This document shows positions 22,951 to 30,426 of a stretch of 38,577 nucleotides of DNA, one piece after another. The notes beneath the pieces are model-generated. The model was not told the origin of the DNA. It worked only from the letters and a program-made list of their open reading frames with translations, and made no database searches. Position numbers and translations under genes: made by a program. The stretch lies in NCBI GenBank assembly GCA_013203665.1, contig JABMPU010000059.1, positions 1-38,577 on the forward strand, in the 5' to 3' direction. Position 1 is the stretch's first letter. Each line of letters begins with the position of its first letter. The stretch is from Armatimonadota bacterium. GTDB lineage: Bacteria; Cloacimonadota; Cloacimonadia; Cloacimonadales; TCS61.

Positions 22951-24486
22951 CTATTTCTTCATCTTCTCAAACTGATCTTTCCCACCCACTAAAATGAAAG
23001 AATTCGGAGCAACTTTTTTTGCCAGTTTCATTATATTGCCGGCAGTTTCTTTGATGTCCCATTGGGCGTGTTCATCCTCTCGCAAGCGGGAAATATGATA
23101 AAGTTCTCGCGGATTGGCAGCAATCAGCACACGTCGTCGGTGGGCATTGGTCAGGCAATATTCAGCAGCTTTGCCATACCTGGGTAGAAATTCAAAATAG
23201 AGTTCTTCACTTCTGCGGCAAACATCCAGCAATTCATCCTCAGCACAAATAGCTTTGATGGAAGGCGGGACAGTGATTCCCAGAGATGGATCGTAATCCT
23301 GAGCTAGAATTGTCATCAAACGGTGACGTTTGAGTTGAGCATAATTACTGGCACTAACCACCAATTCATATTTCAGATCACCGGTAAATTCAAATTCCCG
23401 CGGTAGCGAATCGAAAGCTGAAATGTATTTCAGAACTTCGTCAAAAAATTCTTTTCCATTTGCTTTGTTGGAAAGAATCTGCGCTGCGATTTGAAAAGAT
23501 TCTTCGATCGAAAGCTGAGAATTCCTATGAATTATTGCAGCAGCGATGTTTTTATCCACATCATGTTCTAGGATGAGCTTCTCATTGCTTTCCGAAATGA
23601 TTTTTATAGGAATATGATCATCAGATAAATTGCCATGTGTGTTTTCAATTATTAATGCTACCATTTTCTTTAGATTTTGTTTGGTGTATTTGAAGTGATC
23701 ATCCTGCAGCTCTATTTTAAATGCTTTTTTAAATTCTTCCGGATCTGTTAAGATGATGAGTGACGGAGCAACTTCTTTTGTGACGTTGAATAATTTTTGA
23801 GATAATTCTCTTGTTTCTGCAAGTTCCGAGTGACGCATTGTTCTTATTGAATGTTCCAATGTTCTGGCATTAAAAGATAGACCGAGTTGAGCTTGTGTTG
23901 CCAGGCTTAATGCATACCGCGCATCTTCTTTTGCCCAGCCTTCCAGAGTGTTTTTGTGTCTGTTCATTTTGTCAGAAATCACTTTTTGGGATGCTGCTCT
24001 CGATTTTTCTGCAAGTATTGGGTTCACTTCATATTGGTACTGAGTAAGTTTATCAAGATTATTTAAGTAGAAGTTATTTTGAAGCTCTATTAATTTTTTA
24101 AAGGTCTCTTTGTCCTGTTGGCTGAATTCGGTTGGTGTTATGAAATCACCTTTCAAAGTAATATAGCGTTGAGATTTCTCGGTATAAGCAGCGCCGATGC
24201 GTCTTGCTTCCAGTTCTTCCAAAGCCAGACGGGAAATCTGCAATATATCAAAATTGAAGTATGCATGTTCTGCCACAGAATGGTGGCTCATGCCAAAAAC
24301 GATAGCCTGATTGGAACGCCTTGCTTTCTTCACCTGATCTCTGGCTTCTGCCCGAAGTTCCGGTACATCGCGTGGATCTCGGCTGATACGTGCATAAGCT
24401 GCGGAAATCGTTTCCGGCGTGGTTTCTTCAGGTAATTTATCTATCAAATTTTTATCTATATTAAATCCAGCAATTGTTACTTTCAT
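22951..24486 (-). CDS. thyX: Double-length ThyX-family thymidylate synthase
   Basis: The protein has 511 residues from ATG 24486, about twice the usual ThyX size. The first half has MSHHSVAEHAYFNFDI near 66-81, EARRIGAAYTEKSQRY near 93-108 and NARTLEHSIRTMRHSELAETREL near 206-228. The second half has LKRHRLMTILAQDY near 385-398, then NPRELYHISRLREDEHAQWD. Both halves thus look ThyX-derived, a tandem duplication and fusion. ThyX makes dTMP from dUMP with FAD and methylene-tetrahydrofolate. The usual RHRxxSxxExSxR motif is altered in both halves, so which half is catalytic is unclear. An in-frame TTG at 24495 overlaps the AOR stop. Confidence 0.85.
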   Translation of the reverse strand: MKVTIAGFNIDKNLIDKLPEETTPETISAAYARISRDPRDVPELRAEARDQVKKARRSNQAIVFGMSHHSVAEHAYFNFDILQISRLALEELEARRIGAAYTEKSQRYITLKGDFITPTEFSQQDKETFKKLIELQNNFYLNNLDKLTQYQYEVNPILAEKSRAASQKVISDKMNRHKNTLEGWAKEDARYALSLATQAQLGLSFNARTLEHSIRTMRHSELAETRELSQKLFNVTKEVAPSLIILTDPEEFKKAFKIELQDDHFKYTKQNLKKMVALIIENTHGNLSDDHIPIKIISESNEKLILEHDVDKNIAAAIIHRNSQLSIEESFQIAAQILSNKANGKEFFDEVLKYISAFDSLPREFEFTGDLKYELVVSASNYAQLKRHRLMTILAQDYDPSLGITVPPSIKAICAEDELLDVCRRSEELYFEFLPRYGKAAEYCLTNAHRRRVLIAANPRELYHISRLREDEHAQWDIKETAGNIMKLAKKVAPNSFILVGGKDQFEKMKK

Positions 24487-24491
24487 TGTCT

Positions 24492-26261
24492 TCAAATCCC
24501 TAATTTATTTAGTGTTTCTTTAGTTGGAACACCATTTTTATCCCAACCTCTTATCTCATAATACCTGTCCAGCATTTCATATAGTTGCACGACCCGGTTG
24601 CGCGAAGATCCTTCTTCCAGTTCTTCTTCCAGGAATCTGGAAGGCAATATATCATCTTTCCGAGAAAATCCTGCTTTGGAATTGAACTCTCTTTCCAGAG
24701 TATAAATCCGCTTTCCTACTTCCAATAATTCCTCATCAGAGAAATCCAAACCTGTGACAACATTCAACATTTCCGTGAACGTAGAAATACTAATGGAAAA
24801 TTGCAGGAAACGACATAAGACCATACTATCCACAACTGCCGAAATATCCTGAAGCAAGGCTACGATCTCCGGTTTTCCCTTAATGGAATAACGATCCATA
24901 AAAACAGGTGAACCCAGAATCTCCGTGGCGATCATGTAAGCTCTCATGTGACAGCCACCACGGTTGGAAGTAGCATAGGATAAAGCTTGTCCCTGCACTC
25001 CCCGCGGATCGTAAGCAGGAATTTCCAAACCTTTCACCTGCATCGCCAGTTCTGGTCTGCCATATTTTTCTGCCAATCGTTTGGAACCCAGAGCCAGTTC
25101 TGCTCCGATTCCACGTTTATAAGCTATAGCTTCCACTAAAATTTCCAGGATGTCGGCATCTCCCCATTTCAGTTCATGTGGGAAAGCTCCTTTTTCATAC
25201 AATTCCATAGCACAGCCTATCGTACTTCCGGTTGTTATCGTATCCAATCCCAATTCGTTGCAGGCATAATTTGCTTCGGTTATCTTCGTAAGATCATTTA
25301 TCCCAAGCTGTGCACCAAAGGCCCAAACTGTTTCATATTCGGGTCCTTCACCCTCTTTATCAGCGGTTTTTGTGGATCTTCCGCAGGCAATGGAGCATTT
25401 GAAACAGGCACTTCTTTTATGCAATAAAATCTCAGCTATCTTTTCACCACTTGTCCCTTCTGCATCGTTGAAAACTCCCCGTTGGAAATTCTCGGTGGGA
25501 TACATACCGTGAGCATTGATCACATTTACCAGAACCGATGTTCCTAATAGTTGCAGAGATTTTCCCGTAACAGGATTTTTATCGATCAATCGGTCAATTT
25601 TTAGTAAGAGTTCTTTCAATCCTTCAGGGTCGGCTACCGGGATTTTTTTAGTGCCGATTGTAACGATTGCTTTCAGGTTCTTTGAACCCATGATCGCACC
25701 CATGCCACCACGTCCGGCAGCACGATCTTTGTCATTCATGATCGCAGAAAAGATCACCTGATTCTCTCCCGCGGGACCGATACTTGCAATAGAAGCTCCA
25801 GATGTAGTTTCTTTAAGAAGAACTTCTTTTGTTTGGTGAGTATTTAAGCCCCATAAATGCGTGGCATCTTTAATTTCGATACCATCGTCGGTTATATTCA
25901 GGTAAACAGGTTTTTCTGCTTTTCCTGTAATTATAAATCCATCGATACCGGTCTTTTTGAGTTCTGCTCCGAATATTCCTCCTGAACTTGAATCGCAGAT
26001 CGTGTTCGTGAGAGGAGATCGTGAGATCACCTGAAATCTTCCTGAAGTAGGCATTACAGCAGTTAACGGACCTGTAAGGAAGATCAATGCATTTTGCGGG
26101 GAAAGAGGTTCTATTTGCGGAGAGCATAATTCCGTGTAAAGTTTTACTCCTAATCCTCTTCCACCTAGGTATTTTCTTCTTATTTTATCATCGACCTCAA
26201 CCGTTTCCTGTTTACCAGTGCTCAAATCAACTTTTATAATTTTTCCCATCCATCCATTCAT
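24492..26261 (-). CDS. aor: Tungsten-type aldehyde ferredoxin oxidoreductase
   Basis: At 589 residues it is a full-length AOR. Marks are RRKYLGGRGLGVKL near 28-40, PTSGRFQVISRSPLTN for pterin contact near 71-86, MNDKDRAAGRGGMGAIMGSKNLKAI near 175-199, and the [4Fe-4S] cysteines C286, C289, C293 and C483. It oxidises aldehydes to acids (or runs in reverse) with ferredoxin, using a tungsten bis-pterin cofactor, in anaerobes. AGGAG precedes ATG 26261 by six bases. It lies upstream of thyX, which starts five bases after its stop. The MoaD/E1 pair nearby could serve its cofactor. The physiological aldehyde is unknown; deoC next to it makes acetaldehyde, which suggests one source. Confidence 0.93.
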   Translation of the reverse strand: MNGWMGKIIKVDLSTGKQETVEVDDKIRRKYLGGRGLGVKLYTELCSPQIEPLSPQNALIFLTGPLTAVMPTSGRFQVISRSPLTNTICDSSSGGIFGAELKKTGIDGFIITGKAEKPVYLNITDDGIEIKDATHLWGLNTHQTKEVLLKETTSGASIASIGPAGENQVIFSAIMNDKDRAAGRGGMGAIMGSKNLKAIVTIGTKKIPVADPEGLKELLLKIDRLIDKNPVTGKSLQLLGTSVLVNVINAHGMYPTENFQRGVFNDAEGTSGEKIAEILLHKRSACFKCSIACGRSTKTADKEGEGPEYETVWAFGAQLGINDLTKITEANYACNELGLDTITTGSTIGCAMELYEKGAFPHELKWGDADILEILVEAIAYKRGIGAELALGSKRLAEKYGRPELAMQVKGLEIPAYDPRGVQGQALSYATSNRGGCHMRAYMIATEILGSPVFMDRYSIKGKPEIVALLQDISAVVDSMVLCRFLQFSISISTFTEMLNVVTGLDFSDEELLEVGKRIYTLEREFNSKAGFSRKDDILPSRFLEEELEEGSSRNRVVQLYEMLDRYYEIRGWDKNGVPTKETLNKLGI

Positions 26262-26281
26262 TACACACTCCTAATTCGTAG

Positions 26282-26325
26282 AGCAACCAGCCTGGTTGCT
26301 AATTTTCTCAACCTGGCAGGTCGAG
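26282..26325. repeat. Twin-hairpin element, copy 2
   Basis: AGCAACCAGCCTGGTTGCT (26282-26300) and CTCAACCTGGCAGGTCGAG (26307-26325) match the element at 11896-11939 on the opposite strand, with shared flanks TAATT, CGTA and a GTTAC/GCTAC word. It occupies the 70-base space between AOR and deoC. Confidence 0.6.
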
Positions 26326-26331
26326 TTACTT

Positions 26332-27162
26332 TTATTCATAGAACTTATTGTATTTATCACGATATTCACAGTTAAAACATTTTTTCTTATAATAAGTATA
26401 AACAGCTTTGGGAAGCTTGCTTATGCTGGCATGACGTGAAGGGCAGATATGACAGGGTATTTCCGGTTCAAGCCATGCTTTGGGTGCGAACTTGAATAAT
26501 TTTGCTCCTTCCAGGATCATTACTCCTGCACTTGTTCCAAGCCTGTTTGCTCCTGCATTTATCAATCTTATAGCATCTTTAAAATTGGAAATTCCACCTG
26601 CAGCTTTTACTCCGATATGCTGTCCTACGGTTTCTCTCATAAGTTTCACATGATGAGGAAACGCACCAAACGCTCCAAATCCAGTGGAAGTTTTAACGAA
26701 ATGAGCACCGGCTTCTACGGCAATCTGGCAGGCTTTCACAATTTCATCATCAGTCAGGTAGCAGGTTTCCAAAATTACTTTTACGTGAGAAGGGCTGCTT
26801 ACTTCTACAACCTGTTTTATATCATCTTTTATAAAGTCGTATTTTTTATCTCGCATAGCTCCCACATTGATCACCATATCTATCTCTTTTGCACCATCTG
26901 TTACTGCTTGTTCAGATTCCAATGCTTTGAGCCTGCTTGTATTCATACCCAGCGGGAAACCGATCACTGAACAAACCAGCACATCGCTATTTTTAAGTTG
27001 TTCATATGCAAATTTTACGTAATGCGGATTAATACAAACCGAAACGAATCCGAACATCTTTGCTTCATTGCACAAGTTCAGTATCTTTTTTTGTCCGGAA
27101 TTAGATTTCAATTCAGTATGATCTATCATTTTTGCTATTTTATTAAGATTAAGATTTTCCAT
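26332..27162 (-). CDS. deoC: Deoxyribose-phosphate aldolase with Cys-rich tail
   Basis: Residues 1 to about 225 are DeoC: IDHTEL at 13-18, K157 in VKTSTGFG as the Schiff-base lysine, D96 in EIDMVINVG and K186 in GVKAAGGI. It splits 2-deoxyribose 5-phosphate into glyceraldehyde 3-phosphate and acetaldehyde. A tail of about 50 residues is added, with CHIC (C237, C240) and CFNC (C262, C265), a likely metal-binding knuckle. The usual enzyme is about 220 residues, so this is longer. TAGGAG lies five bases before ATG 27162. AOR downstream could use the acetaldehyde. Confidence 0.93.
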   Translation of the reverse strand: MENLNLNKIAKMIDHTELKSNSGQKKILNLCNEAKMFGFVSVCINPHYVKFAYEQLKNSDVLVCSVIGFPLGMNTSRLKALESEQAVTDGAKEIDMVINVGAMRDKKYDFIKDDIKQVVEVSSPSHVKVILETCYLTDDEIVKACQIAVEAGAHFVKTSTGFGAFGAFPHHVKLMRETVGQHIGVKAAGGISNFKDAIRLINAGANRLGTSAGVMILEGAKLFKFAPKAWLEPEIPCHICPSRHASISKLPKAVYTYYKKKCFNCEYRDKYNKFYE

Positions 27163-27171
27163 AGCAACTCC

Positions 27172-27259
27172 TAATGTAACTCAAAGCTCCTGCTTTGAGA
27201 TCTTTTTCATAAACCGGAGGTTTATGTTACTTTTTTTACAAACCAAAGGTTTGTGTTAC
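27172..27259 (-). repeat. GTAAC-bounded multi-hairpin element, copy 2
   Basis: Read on the minus strand it has GTAACACAAACCTTTGGTTT, then GTAACATAAACCTCCGGTTT, then the hairpin CTCAAAGCAGGAGCTTTGAG, then GAGTTACATTAG, which matches 12099-12198 at both ends. Its first part overlaps the 3' end of rlmN. Confidence 0.6.
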
Positions 27260-28276
27260 TTTTCCAGCTAATTGCCCACAAGCTCCATTAATATCCTGAC
27301 CTCTGCTTTTACGATATGTAACTGCAGAACTCAACTTTTGCATTCTAAGTATGAATTCAGCTACTTCCTCTTCCGAAGGTGATTTAAACGGCAAAGAACT
27401 CACCTCGTTCCACTTTATCACATTCAATTTACAGGAAATATCTCCTAAAAATTTTAACAGAGCTTTTGTATCTTCCTGTCCAATATTAAAATCTTTTATC
27501 ACCACATATTCGAAAGTAATGCGGAAGGCTGTTTTTTTTCGAAAATCCAGTAATGCATTTTTCAATTCTGTAAGAGGATATTTCCTGCAGACCGGCATCA
27601 ACTGTTTTCTTTTTTCCTGGATGGCAGAATTCAAAGAAACAGCTAATTTTATTTTCAATCCGCTATCAGATAGCTCTTTCAGTTTAGGAATTATCCCGCA
27701 AGTGGAAATAGTAATGCGTCGTGGACTGAAACTAAAGCATTGTTCATCCTGCAATATTCTTACAGCTTTTATCACATTTTCCAGGTTATCCAATGGTTCA
27801 CCCATTCCCATAAAAACGATATTCGTAAGTTTATTTTCTTTTAGTTCTTTAATTGCCAGAAAAACCTGCGAAAGAATTTCGTAAACTTCCAGGTTCCTGA
27901 TGAGACCCATACTTGCAGTAGCACAGAAGCCACAATTCCTAGCACAACCAACCTGTGATGAAATGCACAAAGTATTTTTTTTGTCATTTGGAATAAGCAC
28001 CATTTCGATTCTATTGTCATCAACAAGAGATAAAAGAAATTTCTTTGTTCCATCTTTGGAAATATCAACCTTAATTATTTCAGGAAGAAAATTATCAAAA
28101 TCGTTTTTCAATTTCTGTCGTAAAGACTCCGGAAGCGTGGTCATGAGCGAAAAATCTAAAGTTCTATTTCTATATATCCAATTCAGAATTTGCTTCAAAC
28201 GGTATTTTGGCTCATCGATATCCAGTAAATAATTTTTCCATTCATAAGGTAAAAGATTGAGAATGTGAACTAACAT
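27236..28276 (-). CDS. rlmN: 23S rRNA/tRNA adenine-C2 methyltransferase
   Basis: The 346-residue protein is an RlmN-type radical SAM enzyme. QVGCARNCGFCATASMG holds the iron-sulfur cysteines C111, C115 and C118, FMGMGEPLDN follows, and GACGQLAG near the end has the second catalytic Cys (C333). It methylates A2503 of 23S rRNA and A37 of some tRNAs. The start overlaps the end of ricT by seven bases. The last residues (KVTQTFGL and stop) are encoded by the GTAAC-type repeat, which seems to have replaced or fixed the natural end after the conserved ACGQLA. Confidence 0.95.
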   Translation of the reverse strand: MLVHILNLLPYEWKNYLLDIDEPKYRLKQILNWIYRNRTLDFSLMTTLPESLRQKLKNDFDNFLPEIIKVDISKDGTKKFLLSLVDDNRIEMVLIPNDKKNTLCISSQVGCARNCGFCATASMGLIRNLEVYEILSQVFLAIKELKENKLTNIVFMGMGEPLDNLENVIKAVRILQDEQCFSFSPRRITISTCGIIPKLKELSDSGLKIKLAVSLNSAIQEKRKQLMPVCRKYPLTELKNALLDFRKKTAFRITFEYVVIKDFNIGQEDTKALLKFLGDISCKLNVIKWNEVSSLPFKSPSEEEVAEFILRMQKLSSAVTYRKSRGQDINGACGQLAGKVTQTFGL

Positions 28277-29085
28277 CTTTCTAACAAATTGAATTCTTCA
28301 AGTGTAACTGTTTCGTTTTTTTTTTCTTTCGAGGAGAGAAAGATTTTGTTATTATAATAATCGTTTTTTATAACTCTCATTTTTGCTTCATTAAAAAAAA
28401 CTTCATCCCCGATTTCCGGAAAGTCAGCAACTTTTTCCAGGTAGAAATCTTCTTCAAAACGCAGACAGCAAAGCAACCTGCCGCAAGGACCGGAAATCTT
28501 TGATAAATTTCCCAGAAGATTCTGATCTTTTGCCATCTTTATGCTAACCTGATTAAACTTTTTCAAGAAAGTCACACAACAATAAGTCTTTCCACAAATA
28601 CCGAGTCCGCCATATCTGCGAGCATCTTCCCTGCCGGAAGATTGATGAAGCTCGATGCGGGTTTTAAATTCATTTGCCAACTCGCGCACAAAATCTCTGA
28701 AATCAACTCTGCCGTCCGCAGAAAAGAAAAAAGTTAATTTATTTCCATCCAACTGATAAACCGTATCCAGCAATTTCATTTCAAATGGATATTTCACCAC
28801 CATTTTCAGAAATTTCTTTTTAGCTTCCTGTTCTTTCTGCTTCACAATTTCCAATTGTTTGGTATCCTCTTCTGTGGCAATTCGGAGAATATTATAAATT
28901 TCATTTTTTTTGAATTTTATTTCCAGTTCCTCATCAAAAAAAGAACAGTTCACAACACTTCCAATCTCTTCTCCACGTTCAACCTTTACAACAACTTGCG
29001 TATCCGGCGATATTTCCAAATTCTTATAATTATAGTAATATCCGGTTCGATCCGTTCTGAAAATTATTTCTACAAAATCCTGCAT
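28270..29085 (-). CDS. ricT: PSP1-domain protein RicT/YaaT-like
   Basis: The 271-residue product is a PSP1-domain protein. It shows the cysteine block GGLGICGKTYCCVTFLKKF near 155-173 and GPCGRLLCCLRFEEDFY near 197-213, which bind an iron-sulfur cluster in the B. subtilis Ric complex, and the conserved FFFSADGRVDFRDFVREL segment near 118-135. In B. subtilis, RicT works with RNase Y in mRNA processing; the role here is by family only. AAGG lies seven bases before ATG 29085. It is coupled to rlmN. Confidence 0.88.
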   Translation of the reverse strand: MQDFVEIIFRTDRTGYYYNYKNLEISPDTQVVVKVERGEEIGSVVNCSFFDEELEIKFKKNEIYNILRIATEEDTKQLEIVKQKEQEAKKKFLKMVVKYPFEMKLLDTVYQLDGNKLTFFFSADGRVDFRDFVRELANEFKTRIELHQSSGREDARRYGGLGICGKTYCCVTFLKKFNQVSIKMAKDQNLLGNLSKISGPCGRLLCCLRFEEDFYLEKVADFPEIGDEVFFNEAKMRVIKNDYYNNKIFLSSKEKKNETVTLEEFNLLERC

Positions 29086-29121
29086 TTTATTTCCTTAAAT
29101 TTATTGCCTTTTCCAAAACTT

Positions 29122-29157
29122 ATCCGGCAGCTGCCGGATTCCCTTTTTCGTGGGAAT
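29122..29157. repeat. Composite REP-like palindrome
   Basis: ATCCGGCAGCTGCCGGAT (29122-29139) is a perfect 18-base palindrome, overlapping ATTCCC...GGGAAT (29138-29157) and followed by GACATTCAG. It joins the TCCGGCA element of 11851 and the GGGAATGACA element of 1340, between ricT and the GlmU-like gene. Confidence 0.6.
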
Positions 29158-29200
29158 GACATTCAGAAGAAGTTTCGGGAAGTTTTCTTCACTTATTTTG

Positions 29201-30415
29201 CTAAAAATTTTGTTGGCTTATTTTAGTGTAAAGCTCTTTTTCATTATCCGTAAGATTTAAATTTCTTCTTTGCTTTATTAGATTGGCTGTTTCAAAGAAT
29301 TTATCAATCTGATATGTCTCATATTTTGAATTCATGCCCCAACTGAATGAAGGAACAAAATCTGAGATCGCATCGCTGCCAAAAAGATTACATCCGACTC
29401 CGATAACTGCACCAGCATTGATCGTAGAATTTATTGCAGTTTTGGAATGGTCACCAATTATTGAACCAAGAAACTGGCATTTAGAATCTACCTTTTCTTT
29501 TTTTGGATAGAAATATATCTTCACATTTTTATAATTATTTTTTAGATTACTATTGTTCGTATCTGCACCCAGATTTATCCATTCACCCAAATAACTGTGA
29601 CCCAGAAAACCATCATGCTGTTTATTTGAAAAACCTTGAATTATGGTTTCTTCAATTTCACCACCGATTTTGCAAACTGGTCCCACAGAAGTCCCTTGAT
29701 AAATTTTCGCTCCCATTTTTATGATCGATTTTTTTCCAATATAAACCGGACCGATTATCACAGAGTTTGACATAATTTTTACATTTTCATCTAAAATTAC
29801 AGGACCTTCTGTGGCATCGATTACAACGCCTGGTTTTATTTCTGTTCCTTCTCCAATCCAGACATTATAAGGATTCAAAACTGTCACTCCGGTTTCAGTT
29901 TCAAAATAATTATCTTTATCAAAAAAATATTCCTTAAAATCATGGAGGATATAATCAGAATTTTCTGAGATCAATTCCCAGATGTATTTCCAAAAACAAT
30001 CTTCTTTTATTTGGATTTCTTTCAAATTTTCAAATAGAGAAGAAATGTTTTCGGTTGATACTTCTTCCTTTTCGGGAATAAATCGAGCTGCTAAAATATC
30101 ATCACCACAAAGTAAACAACTATTTTCGGGAAGAGATAATATTTTCTTTTTTAATTCCTCGTTTGTCTTCAAACGGCTGTTAATAAAAATCGTATCAATG
30201 TTTTTTAAAGTATTTATCTGCCAATCCGAATGACGTTCCTGATAAATATCTTTTAATTTTTCCGAGATGATTACATTTGTCTCTTCAAGAGCAAAATAAG
30301 ATGCAATTCTTTGTCTTAATTTCAGGATTCCAACTCGCAAATCTCCAGTTGAGCGAGTTAATGTGATAGGAAAAAAGTTTCGCCAGCATTTATCATCAAA
30401 TACGACAAATTCCAT
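29201..30415 (-). CDS. GlmU-like sugar nucleotidyl/acetyltransferase
   Basis: The 404-residue protein fits the Bacteroidetes-type GlmU replacement. The N-terminal part (MEFVVFDDKCWRNFFPITLTRSTGDLRVG) resembles the pyrophosphorylase-like half; residues about 175-350 are a left-handed beta helix with hexapeptide repeats (VTVLNPYNVWIGEGTEIKPG, ILDENVKIMSNSVIIGPVYI, GAKIYQGTSVGPVCKIGGEI, INSTINAGAVIGVG). Together they would make UDP-GlcNAc for peptidoglycan and LPS. KQHDGFLGHSYLGEW is typical for the acetyltransferase half. It lies 11 bases after the transglutaminase-like gene. Confidence 0.8.
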   Translation of the reverse strand: MEFVVFDDKCWRNFFPITLTRSTGDLRVGILKLRQRIASYFALEETNVIISEKLKDIYQERHSDWQINTLKNIDTIFINSRLKTNEELKKKILSLPENSCLLCGDDILAARFIPEKEEVSTENISSLFENLKEIQIKEDCFWKYIWELISENSDYILHDFKEYFFDKDNYFETETGVTVLNPYNVWIGEGTEIKPGVVIDATEGPVILDENVKIMSNSVIIGPVYIGKKSIIKMGAKIYQGTSVGPVCKIGGEIEETIIQGFSNKQHDGFLGHSYLGEWINLGADTNNSNLKNNYKNVKIYFYPKKEKVDSKCQFLGSIIGDHSKTAINSTINAGAVIGVGCNLFGSDAISDFVPSFSWGMNSKYETYQIDKFFETANLIKQRRNLNLTDNEKELYTKISQQNF

Positions 30416-30426
30416 AAATTTCTCGC

